Shown one piece after another: positions 1 through 6,933 of a stretch of 41,512 nt of DNA. A model generated the notes under the pieces. The model searched no databases and was not told the origin of the DNA. It saw nothing but the letters and a program-made list of their open reading frames with translations. Made by a program: the position numbers and the translations under genes. Source of the DNA: Acidobacteriaceae bacterium. Its GTDB lineage: Bacteria; Acidobacteriota; Terriglobia; Terriglobales; Acidobacteriaceae. Numbering within the stretch: the stretch's first letter is position 1; every line of letters begins with the position of its first letter. Location of the stretch: contig JASHNW010000129.1 in assembly GCA_030041435.1 (NCBI GenBank), positions 1-41,512 of the forward strand, given 5' to 3'.

Positions 1-664
1 CCATGCAGTTCACCCGCGCCACTCCCTCCTCGCCCCCCATCGGCGCCTCCTCGAGCGGTGCCGCCGCAATCTCCGCCGCAGTCCTCTCCCGCGGAGTCAT
101 CTCCGCCAGCACCTCCAGCGCAGCTACCTCCACGGGAGCCGTCTCCGCCGCAGCCGTCCCCGCCCGGCCCATCTCTGCCCGGCCGGCATCAGCCTCGCCC
201 TGCGCGGAGCTGCCCGCCGCCGCCGCCGAAGCCGCTGCCCTGGCCCCCTCCGCTGCCGCCTCCCGCCGCTCCTGCGCCAGGAACATCTCCTTCCTCAGCC
301 GATACTCCAGCACCCGCGTCGCCACGTGGCACCCGCGCAGCATCGCGTTCGCGTTCGCCACCGGAATCTCGTTATCCCCCAGCGCCCGCACAATGTGCGA
401 CACGGCCAGCACAATCGACGCCTCGTCCTCCAGCAGCGCCACGTTCACCGCCCCGCGCGAGCGCGCAAACTGGTCGTGCTTGAAGCAGTAAGGACGCCCC
501 AGCTTCGCCGTGCCGCTGCACCGCGCGCTCCCCATCTTGATGTACTCGCACACCCGCCGCTCCCGCGCCTTCGCCGCCGCTGCCGTCTCGCCCGCCCCGC
601 CCGTCCCGCCCGTCTCTGCCGCGTCCCTCATCTCTGTCGCCGTCTCCGTTTCCTCAGCCTGCAT
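1..664 (-). CDS. Hypothetical protein with a C-x9-C-x10-C-x2-H motif, cut by window edge
   Basis: This minus-strand reading frame stays open for 221 codons from ATG at 664 to the window edge, so its C-terminus is missing. A purine-rich ribosome site (GAGGAG) sits 7 bases before the ATG. An Ala/Glu/Thr-rich N-terminus is followed by C39, C49, C60 and H63, spaced like a small metal-binding knuckle, then a helical middle and an Ala/Glu-rich tail. Short proteins with a similar Cys/His block are, from memory, frequent in Acidobacteriota, and their function is unknown. The plus-strand frames over the same DNA are Ser/Ala/Pro-rich shadows. I do not assign a function; metal binding is an inference from spacing only. 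The gene reads away from the other genes in the window. Confidence 0.7.
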   Translation of the reverse strand, partial: MQAEETETATEMRDAAETGGTGGAGETAAAAKARERRVCEYIKMGSARCSGTAKLGRPYCFKHDQFARSRGAVNVALLEDEASIVLAVSHIVRALGDNEIPVANANAMLRGCHVATRVLEYRLRKEMFLAQERREAAAEGARAAASAAAAGSSAQGEADAGRAEMGRAGTAAAETAPVEVAALEVLAEMTPRERTAAEIAAAPLEEAPMGGEEGVARVNCM

Positions 665-1222
665 TCCATTTCTCCTCAAAATCCCGCCGGGCCGTCGTCC
701 CTCCCGCAAAAAAGCGCGGAGGATCCGCGCCCGCGAACCCTCCGCCAAAAAACGCCGGCTGCCGGCCGGCTTATTCCGAGAAACGACCATAGAAAAAAGC
801 CCTGCCGAACCGCGCAGAGCTTTTTCTTTACCCTATAAGTTCAGAATACCAAGTCCAGCGTCTAACTCTGCCAACTATTTTGGCCACTTACAAAAAATCC
901 GCGAGGCAAACAAACCCACTTACAAGCCATGTTACTTCCGTAAGGATTGACAAAAAAGCGAAGATACCACGAAACCCAGCAAAAACACCCCATCCACCCC
1001 CAACCGCCATCCGCCAACAGCTATCGACTATCCGCTCCCAGCTCCCCGCTCCCCGCTCCCAGCTATCTGCTATCCGCTCCCCGCTCCCAGCTCGCCCGGT
1101 AATATTACCAGGTAACTCCTTGATAACAAAGTGCGCAAACTTCGACATCCCCAAAACACGCACATTGGAGGCGGCCCCATGCCCCCCGCACTGCGGGGCA
1201 TGGGAACCGCCAGGGGGGAGGG
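665..1222. other. Intergenic region upstream of the leftmost gene
   Basis: This stretch of 558 bases has no convincing gene. It separates the start of the leftmost gene from the stop of the esterase-like gene, both on the minus strand. It is more AT-rich between about 780 and 990 than its surroundings, as expected for a promoter. There a 10-bp direct repeat (CCACTTACAA at 884-893 and 916-925, 32 bp apart, about three helical turns) could bind a regulator. The heptamer array at 1021-1097 fills much of the right part. Confidence 0.6.
1021..1097. repeat. Degenerate 7-bp tandem repeat (CTMYCNR type), about 11 units
   Basis: Read in steps of seven from 1021, the units are CTATCGA, CTATCCG, CTCCCAG, CTCCCCG, CTCCCCG, CTCCCAG, CTATCTG, CTATCCG, CTCCCCG, CTCCCAG and CTCGCCC. 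The register never slips, so this is a true period-7 array and not simple C-richness. Similar units recur at 3505-3581 and, in reverse orientation, at 3436-3490 and 5483-5531. Confidence 0.9.
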
Positions 1223-1999
1223 CTACTTCGCTGCCGGCGCCGCTGCTGCCGCAGGCGCAAAGGGCGCCGCCAGGTTAGCCGGTATCTGGTGTTGCTGGAA
1301 GAACTTCCAGCAGCCTTCGTTCACTTCGTCGTAGACATTGCCATAGGCCGCATCGGAGTTGGGAATCACCTTCAGGTCGAAGGGGAATCCCGCTGCCTTG
1401 AAGGCATCGCGCTCGTTGGTCATCATATGGATCGGGGAATCGGCATCGTTGTCGCCCACCCACACCTGGAAAGGCTCCTTCCAGGCCGCGTGCTGGAAGA
1501 GGCCGTAGTTGCTGGGGTCGAGGACGGCCGCATGGACGCAGGTCCCGCCCCAGGATTGCGCATCGTAGAGCCCGACGGCGAGGGCGTAGACCCCGCCGGA
1601 AGTCTCACCGAAGAGGTAGACCTTCGCCGGGTCGATTGGATGCTTCTGGTTCACATCGGCCAGAACGGCATGCAGGAAGGGCGGACCATCCACCTTCGAA
1701 TCCCACAGGGTGTTGCTCAGGGACTCGGGGGCGATGACGATGAAGCCGGCGTGGGAAGCGAAGCTGTGCCAGAGGCCCATCACATCGGAAGCCCATCCGC
1801 CCTGCGCGTGCAGCAGCACGACGGCGGCCAGCGGCGCGGTAGGAGCGGCAGAGTTGGGAATCATCACGGAGTACATCCGCTGGTGGCCGTCGAACTGGAA
1901 GTTGACCTTGTCGACCTTGTCTTTGTCTTTGGCCAAAGCGGAACCGGCGCAGGCCAGGAGGAGCAGCACAGCACAGGCAGGAAGCGCAGCACGTTTCAT
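1223..1999 (-). CDS. Secreted alpha/beta-hydrolase (LpqC/PHB-depolymerase-like esterase), probably catalytically altered
   Basis: A 258-residue protein with a signal peptide (about residues 1-23, ending ALA) and an alpha/beta-hydrolase fold resembling LpqC/feruloyl-esterase-like proteins: a VVLLHAQGG oxyanion-region strand near 60-68, a strand and nucleophile elbow VYLFGETSGG (127-136), an acid-loop candidate GDNDAD (182-187) and a late strand VIPNS. The family elbow is G-x-S-x-G-G. Here the nucleophile position is Thr133, with Ser134 next to it, and the segment where a catalytic His is expected (NSDAAYG, 214-220) has none. The fold is well supported, but esterase activity is doubtful. The C-terminus is an Ala/Pro-rich tail. 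It is divergent from the methyltransferase at 2214, so the 214 bases between them carry both promoters. Confidence 0.8.
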   Translation of the reverse strand: MKRAALPACAVLLLLACAGSALAKDKDKVDKVNFQFDGHQRMYSVMIPNSAAPTAPLAAVVLLHAQGGWASDVMGLWHSFASHAGFIVIAPESLSNTLWDSKVDGPPFLHAVLADVNQKHPIDPAKVYLFGETSGGVYALAVGLYDAQSWGGTCVHAAVLDPSNYGLFQHAAWKEPFQVWVGDNDADSPIHMMTNERDAFKAAGFPFDLKVIPNSDAAYGNVYDEVNEGCWKFFQQHQIPANLAAPFAPAAAAAPAAK

Positions 2000-2213
2000 G
2001 GACGAACTCCGAAAGAATGGTAATCGCGGGCATTCTCCGCGATTCGCAGGAACTGGTCCATATTACGCGCAGAATGGCGCAATGCAATGGCTGGCCGGGC
2101 AAGGGCAAAAATGGCAGGGCGCGGGAAGGGGAATTCCGCCGGGATAAGGGCTTCCGGCGCGGTCCGGCCATTACAATCCTTACAGGAACAGGCAGGCGAG
2201 GCGGCGCAGAGGC

Positions 2214-2867
2214 GTGATCGGCAATCCGTTTCGAAAAAAACAAGGCGAGGGGCGCGATCAGCCGACGCTGCTGAAGGGGCCGAGGATTCCGCGGCACTCC
2301 AGCGGCTGGCAGGCGCTGCTGAAGCACCTGAAGGACGAGAGCGGGCTGCGCGTGCTGGACATCGGGCCGACCTCGCCGCAGAACATCAACTTCCTCACCA
2401 ATATGGGCCACAGCGTCTACATGGCCGACGTGGTGCACGAGGCGCTGAGAGGCGGATGGGAGCTGCCGCCGGCTGAGAAAGGCGAGCCGCCGCGCTTCGA
2501 TGTCAAAGGGTTCTTCGAGCAGAATCTGAACTTCCAGGGGCGCCAGTTCGACGTGGTGCTGCTGTGGGCGACACTCGATTACATTCCCGAGGGGCTGACG
2601 AAGGCGCTGGTGGAGCATCTGCAGGAGGCGACGCAGAAGGGCGGAAGAGTGCTGGCGATCTTCCACTTGAAGAAGGAAGGTCCGTATACGGCGTACTGCC
2701 GCTATCACCTGACCGAGGGGACGGAGATCGAGATGCAGGAGTCGGAGCCGTTCCAGGTGCAGCGCGTCTACACCAACCGCCGGATCGAGCAGCTGTTCGA
2801 AGGCTTCGCGGCGAGCCGGTTTTTCCTGGCCAAGGACAATTTGTACGAAGTGATTCTGACGCGGTAG
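2214..2867 (+). CDS. Class I SAM-dependent methyltransferase-like protein
   Basis: A 217-residue soluble protein. The Rossmann motif I region is RVLDIGPTSPQN, with Pro/Ser/Pro in place of the usual glycines, followed by a motif II-like acidic residue after YMAD, a motif IV-like strand (FDVVLLWATLDYIP) and a motif VI-like segment (GGRVLAIFH). This order fits class I methyltransferases of the methyltransferase-11/12 type. The degenerate glycine loop means SAM binding is inferred, not certain. Start is GTG at 2214, preceded by AGAGGC. It converges with the DinB gene, the two stops lying about 30 bases apart. The substrate is unknown. Confidence 0.75.
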   Translation: MIGNPFRKKQGEGRDQPTLLKGPRIPRHSSGWQALLKHLKDESGLRVLDIGPTSPQNINFLTNMGHSVYMADVVHEALRGGWELPPAEKGEPPRFDVKGFFEQNLNFQGRQFDVVLLWATLDYIPEGLTKALVEHLQEATQKGGRVLAIFHLKKEGPYTAYCRYHLTEGTEIEMQESEPFQVQRVYTNRRIEQLFEGFAASRFFLAKDNLYEVILTR

Positions 2868-2898
2868 GGGCTAGGGTGGGTTAGACCTGCGCGCCGGT

Positions 2899-3435
2899 TC
2901 ATGCGCCGTGGGCGTTGCACTGCATCACGCCGAGGTAGGCGCGGAAGGGGCCGACGGGTTCGCGAACCTGGTGCGCCATGACGCGGGCGATCTGGTGCAG
3001 GTGGTTCAGGTCGTGCGCGGCCCAGGTAGCCAGCAGCTCGGATAAGGTGACGATGCCGAGGCCGGGATGGCGGCCGGGTCTGGCGAGGTCGGCTGCGCTC
3101 AGGTTGAGCGCGCGCAGCTCGGCGATGTTCTCGGCGCGGATACGGATCAGCTCGTCCAGCAACTGCGGCAGGGATTTGCCCTGGACGGCCTTCACGTGTC
3201 CCCAGCGGTCGAAGGGCGGGAAGGGCTGGGCGTCGCCGTGGGCGAGGATGGTGCGCACCCGCGGCATCCAGTCATCGTGCTCGCAGTGGATGAGATGGCC
3301 GATGACGTCGAAGGCGCTCCAGGTGTTCTCGCCCTCGTTGCGGCGCGTCCACTCGTCGGGGAGATCGCGCAGGAGCGCGTCGAGCGCGGCAGGCGTGCGG
3401 GTGAGGAGGGCGATGGTGCGATTGAGATCGTGCAT
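2899..3435 (-). CDS. DinB family protein (DinB_2-like four-helix metal-binding protein)
   Basis: A 178-residue helical protein of the DinB/YfiT superfamily, a group of putative metal-dependent transferases. The expected His positions are visible: the helix containing IGHLIHCEHDDW and the late helix AAHDLNHLHQ, which together supply the three-His metal site of the family. The start at ATG 3435 (MHDLNRT) is preferred because a longer reading to 3489 would be translated from a heptamer repeat tract. No strong ribosome site is visible before either start. Upstream lies the 145-base repeat block and then the VWFA gene on the same strand, so the two could be cotranscribed through the repeat. The substrate is unknown. 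Confidence 0.8.
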   Translation of the reverse strand: MHDLNRTIALLTRTPAALDALLRDLPDEWTRRNEGENTWSAFDVIGHLIHCEHDDWMPRVRTILAHGDAQPFPPFDRWGHVKAVQGKSLPQLLDELIRIRAENIAELRALNLSAADLARPGRHPGLGIVTLSELLATWAAHDLNHLHQIARVMAHQVREPVGPFRAYLGVMQCNAHGA

Positions 3436-3581
3436 GGAGACAGGGTACAGCGGGCAGCGGGGGCGGGGAGCTGGGGCTTGGAGCTCCATGCGGCCGACTT
3501 TCTGCTTTGGCCTTCACGCTACGCGCTGTGCGCTACCGGCTCCCCGCTCCCAGCTCCCGGCCACACGCTACCCGCTGTCTC
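3436..3581. repeat. Bipartite inverted heptamer-repeat block between two genes
   Basis: Nearly all of the gap between the VWFA stop codon (3581-3583) and the DinB start consists of 7-bp units. The right half (3505-3581) is C-rich in a constant register: CTTCACG, CTACGCG, CTGTGCG, CTACCGG, CTCCCCG, CTCCCAG, CTCCCGG, CCACACG, CTACCCG. The left half (about 3436-3490) carries the complementary G-rich units (ACAGCGG, GCAGCGG, GAGCTGG). GAGACAG near 3437 and CTGTCTC at 3575-3581 are complementary, as are GGGAGCTGGG-type and CCCAGCTCCC-type words, so the block could fold into one long imperfect hairpin. Confidence 0.85.
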
Positions 3582-4687
3582 TACTCATCCAGGGGTGGAG
3601 CGGGCTGGGCGTAGTAGCCGGGGCGGTAGCGGAGAGTGTCAGTGAGGGCGTGGGGTACGGCGCTCTGGTCCAGCGTGACCTGGATGCGACGGAAGTCGCT
3701 CTCCGTGCGGCGCGCGACGGGATAGTAGCCGATCAGATATTGCGTGCGCAGGTCTTCTGACACCTGCTGGAAGGCTTTGGTGAGGTCGCCGTACTGCGCG
3801 TAGTAGTACTTGCCGCCGGTGCCCTGGGAGAGCGTGATGAGCGCGTGCTCGCCGCCGGTGTCGCGACCGGCGTCGGCGAGGATGGGCAGGTCGATGATGC
3901 TGTAGACCATCACCTCGCTGCGGATGGCCTCGTCGAGCGCTTCGGGGTAGTCGATGCCGTGGACCGTGTTGCCGCCGTCGGAGATGAGCACGAGCACTTT
4001 GCGGCCGTGGCGCGGCGCGAGCGTCTGTGCGGCCAGATAGATGGCATCGTACAGCGCGGTGGCAGGGCCGCCCTCGAGATTGCTGAGGCCTTCGTCAAGG
4101 CGGTGGATGTCGGCGGTGAAGGGAACGACCTCGCGCACGTCGGAGTTGAACTCGAAGAGGTCGAGGCGGTCGACTGGGCGCAGGAGGGCGCGGATGAACT
4201 CGTGCGCAGTCCGCTTCTCCACGTCGAGGTCTTTGCGGACAGAGCCGCTGGTATCGATGGCGAGGACGAGGGAGAGCGGCATGTCGGTCTGGCGCTCGAA
4301 GTAAGAGATCTTTTGCGGGACGCCGTCCTCGGTGAGCGAGAACTCGTTCTGGGTGAGGCCGCCGACGGGCGCGCCGTTCTCGTCCGTGACGTTGACGAAG
4401 ACATTCACCAGGCGCACGTTGACGTGGTAGCGCGGCGTGCCCATGCCGGGCGGATTCTGGTCCTGCGCGAGGGCGGGCGGCGCCAGGAGAAACAGAGCGC
4501 AGAGCACAGAGATCAGGGCACAGGGGACAGAGCCAGGCCAACCGCTCCTCCAGGGAAAAGACAACCGCTGTTCGCCATGCGGCTCGGTTGCGCCGCAAAC
4601 TCGCTCAGGCCAGGCTCGCGACTTCGTCGATGGCGCCAGGCGAAACCAGCTCCGCTCAGGATGTTGGCAGCCCCTGGGAACGGTCAC
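3581..4687 (-). CDS. Secreted VWFA-related acidobacterial protein
   Basis: A 368-residue exported protein. A hydrophobic signal segment (about residues 53-74, ending PALA) is followed by a beta-sandwich-like stretch and a von Willebrand A domain with a good MIDAS motif DTSGS (145-149), a later Thr in GGPATALYDAI and the strand KVLVLISDGGNT. This matches the VWFA-related family typical of Acidobacteriota, of unknown cellular role. The GTG at 4687 overlaps the stop of the MoaD-MoaE gene (GTGA), so the pair is translationally coupled. That start leaves an unusually long N-terminus before the signal segment, and an internal TTG near residue 42 is an alternative. The signal codons are themselves a 7-bp tandem repeat. 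Confidence 0.85.
   Translation of the reverse strand: MTVPRGCQHPERSWFRLAPSTKSRAWPERVCGATEPHGEQRLSFPWRSGWPGSVPCALISVLCALFLLAPPALAQDQNPPGMGTPRYHVNVRLVNVFVNVTDENGAPVGGLTQNEFSLTEDGVPQKISYFERQTDMPLSLVLAIDTSGSVRKDLDVEKRTAHEFIRALLRPVDRLDLFEFNSDVREVVPFTADIHRLDEGLSNLEGGPATALYDAIYLAAQTLAPRHGRKVLVLISDGGNTVHGIDYPEALDEAIRSEVMVYSIIDLPILADAGRDTGGEHALITLSQGTGGKYYYAQYGDLTKAFQQVSEDLRTQYLIGYYPVARRTESDFRRIQVTLDQSAVPHALTDTLRYRPGYYAQPAPPLDE
4492..4540. repeat. Heptamer array inside the VWFA signal-peptide codons
   Basis: Units in register on the plus strand are ACAGAGC, GCAGAGC, ACAGAGA, TCAGGGC, ACAGGGG, ACAGAGC and CAGGCCA. On the coding (minus) strand they encode the hydrophobic core of the signal peptide. The same words occur outside a gene at 18827-18854. 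A gain or loss of one 7-bp unit would shift the reading frame. Confidence 0.85.
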
Positions 4688-5427
4688 CGGGAATGCTCCG
4701 AGGCTTCCGGTTGGGCCGCGTGCGGGGTGAGCTCGACGGGGAAGGGTTCGCCCTGGGCCCAGACGGCGCCGTCCTCGAAGAATTCCTTCTTCCAGATGGG
4801 GACGGTTTGCTTGAGCGTGTCGATGAGCCAGCGGCAGGCGTCGAAAGCGGCGGCGCGGTGCGCCGAGGCGACGGCGATGAAGACGCTGGTTTCTCCGATT
4901 TCAAGGCGGCCGAGGCGGTGCACCAGCGCAACGTCGCGAACAGGGTACGCGGCCAGGGCTTCGGCGGCGAGCTGCTTCATGCGGGCCAGAGCCATCTCAG
5001 GATAGGCCTCGTACATGAGGTACAGGGTGCGCCGGCCGCGGGTCTGGTTACGCACGATGCCGTCAAAGGTGACGACGGCTCCGTCTTCGCCGCGCCTGAG
5101 GGCGGCGGCCAGGCCAGTGGTGTCGATGGGGGCGTGAGTAAGGGCGACCGTGGACTGTTGAGCGAACGGGGCCGGCGGCTCGCCGGAGCCACCGCTGACC
5201 GGGGGCAGGAGGGCGACTTCGTCGCCCTCGGAGAGCGGGTGGGCGGCGGGGACGTATTCGCGATTCACGGCGACGGCGATAGAGGACCACGGGACGTTGT
5301 CTTCGGGCGCGAGGGTCCGGCAGCGGTCGAGCAGATCGCGGACGGTCGCGCCGGAGGGCAGGTCGAGCGGGCCGGCGGCGGGGAAGCGATCGCGGAGGAT
5401 TCCGAAGGCGAGAATGTTGACGCGCAT
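4684..5427 (-). CDS. MoaD-MoaE fusion, molybdopterin synthase (MoaX-like)
   Basis: A 247-residue fusion of both subunits of molybdopterin synthase, which adds two sulfurs to cPMP to make molybdopterin. Residues 1-80 are a ubiquitin-like MoaD ending at Gly79-Gly80 (PPVSGG). Residues from about 95 on are MoaE, with FDGIVRN, HRLGRLEIGE and the two catalytic lysines equivalent to E. coli K119 and K126, at K206 and K213 with the same spacing of seven. Free MoaD needs an exposed Gly-Gly C-terminus to carry the thiocarboxylate, so cleavage after Gly80 is expected, as reported for mycobacterial MoaX. ATG at 5427 is taken as the start; a TTG two codons earlier is possible. It overlaps the VWFA start. 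The b-type/sulfite-oxidase-fold enzyme at 34632 would use the cofactor. Confidence 0.9.
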   Translation of the reverse strand: MRVNILAFGILRDRFPAAGPLDLPSGATVRDLLDRCRTLAPEDNVPWSSIAVAVNREYVPAAHPLSEGDEVALLPPVSGGSGEPPAPFAQQSTVALTHAPIDTTGLAAALRRGEDGAVVTFDGIVRNQTRGRRTLYLMYEAYPEMALARMKQLAAEALAAYPVRDVALVHRLGRLEIGETSVFIAVASAHRAAAFDACRWLIDTLKQTVPIWKKEFFEDGAVWAQGEPFPVELTPHAAQPEASEHSR

Positions 5428-5482
5428 GAACAATTGATTATCAGCGAACTACTGGTGGTTTGGACGTTTTCTGCGCGATGAA

Positions 5483-5531
5483 GGGAGCGGGGGGGAGCTG
5501 GGAGCCGGGAGCCGGGAGCTGGCAGCGGAAA
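5483..5531. repeat. Heptamer array (GCYGGGA type), 7 units
   Basis: In register: GGGAGCG, GGGGGGA, GCTGGGA, GCCGGGA, GCCGGGA, GCTGGCA, GCGGAAA. It lies between the divergent MoaD-MoaE and membrane-protein genes and is the reverse complement type of the array at 1021-1097. Confidence 0.8.
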
Positions 5532-5541
5532 TTCTGCGTTG

Positions 5542-5570
5542 TTGCACTTTGCATCCGCGGCTGATAGATT
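5542..5570 (+). promoter_or_regulatory. Candidate sigma70-type promoter
   Basis: TTGCAC (5542-5547) and TAGATT (5565-5570) are 17 bases apart, and lie 72 bases before the membrane-protein start at 5643. The match to the consensus is moderate, and no experiment supports it. Confidence 0.35.
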
Positions 5571-5642
5571 GCGTGAAATTCGCCCTGGGGACGTTTACTA
5601 TTGCATCATCCTTCGTTGCGCAATTCCTGGGAGCCCTGATCC

Positions 5643-6287
5643 ATGGTTTATGACCTGAAGCGGGATCCCCGCCAGCCGAACTATGAAAAGCGCCTGCCCG
5701 GGCTGTACGAGATCAAGCGGGAGACGCAGATTGCGGAGAAGCTGCGCGAAGATCCGACGCCGAAGCGATTGGGAGCGCGCAGCCGGCAGCTGACGCTGGT
5801 GATGGTGATGGTGGGCATCGCCACGTTTGTGGCGCCGCTGATCGGGACGGTGCCGTCGGTATCGGGGCGGACGTACTGGTCGCCGTACGAAATCTTCATG
5901 GGCGTGACGGGGAACAGCCTGCCGGCCGCGGTGATCCTGAATGCGGAAGGCACGCGGGACGTGCACTGGCTGATGCTGGGGAACACGGTGGTGTTTGGGG
6001 CCGCGTTTGCCTACGCGATGCTGGCGACGATTCTGGTTTCCGTGATGGGCCACGCCTCGCGGCGGGTAGTGGGCAGCGCGGCGGCGCTGGGCCTGCTGGC
6101 GACGCTGATAGAGATGCGCGGTTTCCGCGATTTCCAGCTGGCAATTTTTGGCGGCCTTCCCGGATCCGTGGGCGGCCAGCACGTGGAGGGCTGGACGTGG
6201 AGCGTGGTGATGTTCGGGGTGATGGCGCTGCTGCTGGTGATTGCGGCGTTCAGGGAACTGGACGGGGAGATGCCCAGGCGTAGTTGA
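5643..6287 (+). CDS. Hypothetical four-helix membrane protein
   Basis: A 214-residue protein of no family I recognise. The first 45 residues are basic and soluble (many Lys/Arg). Four hydrophobic segments follow, at roughly 50-70, 108-132, 137-155 and 186-205, with a short exposed loop between the first two that carries YWSPYE and another after the third. Start ATG 5643 follows a weak purine run. Its TGA (6285-6287) lies just before the PH-domain gene, and the DUF4337 gene follows, so three small membrane proteins probably form one operon. The N-terminal charge suggests a cytoplasmic N-terminus. Confidence 0.7.
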   Translation: MVYDLKRDPRQPNYEKRLPGLYEIKRETQIAEKLREDPTPKRLGARSRQLTLVMVMVGIATFVAPLIGTVPSVSGRTYWSPYEIFMGVTGNSLPAAVILNAEGTRDVHWLMLGNTVVFGAAFAYAMLATILVSVMGHASRRVVGSAAALGLLATLIEMRGFRDFQLAIFGGLPGSVGGQHVEGWTWSVVMFGVMALLLVIAAFRELDGEMPRRS

Positions 6288-6355
6288 CCGGCCGAGCTGC
6301 CGGCGTGGGCCCGCGATCCGCGGAATCCGCATCGAACGAGGACAGGGCTGCGGGG

Positions 6356-6886
6356 ATGGGGTACATCGAGGGAAATCTGGTGGCCGGCGAGCGGGTGGTC
6401 TATAAGACCCGCCTGCACTGGATCGTGATGCTCGGCCACGTGTTTTCCGGCATCGTGCTGCTGGGGCTGGGGGTGGCGCTGTTCTACTACGCAGACACGC
6501 ATCGGGGCATGGAGCCGCAGAACCTGCACATCGTGGAAGGCGGAGCGGCGGCGCTGGTGCTGGCTGCCATTGTGGTGTTCATGGTGGGCAGCGTACGGCG
6601 CAACGCGACGGAGATGGCGGTGACGAACCGGAGGGTGATCATCAAAACCGGGCTGGTGAGCCGGCGAACCATCGAGATGCTGCTGAACAAGGTGGAAACC
6701 ATCGAGATCAGCGAGCCGGGAGCGGGGCGCATGCTGGGCTACGGATCGATCGTGGTGGTGGGGACGGGCGGCACGAACGAGCCATTCCACCGCATGGCGC
6801 ACCCGCTGGAGTTCCGCAACCAGGTGCAGCAGGAGATCGAGCGGATGCGGGACGGAGAGGCGCCGGGGGCAGTTAAGGCCGTGTAA
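6356..6886 (+). CDS. Bacterial PH (bPH2/DUF304-type) domain membrane protein
   Basis: A 176-residue protein. GNLVAGERVVYKTRLHW leads into a pair of transmembrane segments (about 25-43 and 62-80), followed by a bacterial PH domain recognisable by AVTNRRVIIKTGLVSR, then EMLLNKVETIEI and YGSIVVVGTGG. This is the architecture of the YdbS/YvcR-like PH-domain membrane proteins, whose role in membrane or lipid processes is poorly defined. The start is placed at ATG 6356, after a GC-rich purine run and just before the conserved N-terminal block; an upstream TTG at 6284 would add 24 residues that look unlike the family. Same-strand neighbours suggest an operon. Confidence 0.8.
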   Translation: MGYIEGNLVAGERVVYKTRLHWIVMLGHVFSGIVLLGLGVALFYYADTHRGMEPQNLHIVEGGAAALVLAAIVVFMVGSVRRNATEMAVTNRRVIIKTGLVSRRTIEMLLNKVETIEISEPGAGRMLGYGSIVVVGTGGTNEPFHRMAHPLEFRNQVQQEIERMRDGEAPGAVKAV

Positions 6887-6933
6887 GCGCCGGCCGCCAG
6901 GCTTCTGTTGTATGGTTTTGTGAAGAGAGCCCC

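Noticed and set aside
3-838. Long Ser/Ala/Pro- and Arg-rich frames on the plus strand at the window start
   Set aside because: They are antisense to the minus-strand gene that has a ribosome site, an ordinary amino-acid mix and a Cys/His motif.
888-1163. 91-codon minus-strand frame through the heptamer array
   Set aside because: Most of it is translated repeat (SWER-type words); no ribosome site or family resemblance.
1605-2708. 367-codon minus-strand frame overlapping the esterase and methyltransferase genes
   Set aside because: It is out of frame with both, Arg/Leu/Pro-rich, and covered by two well-supported genes.
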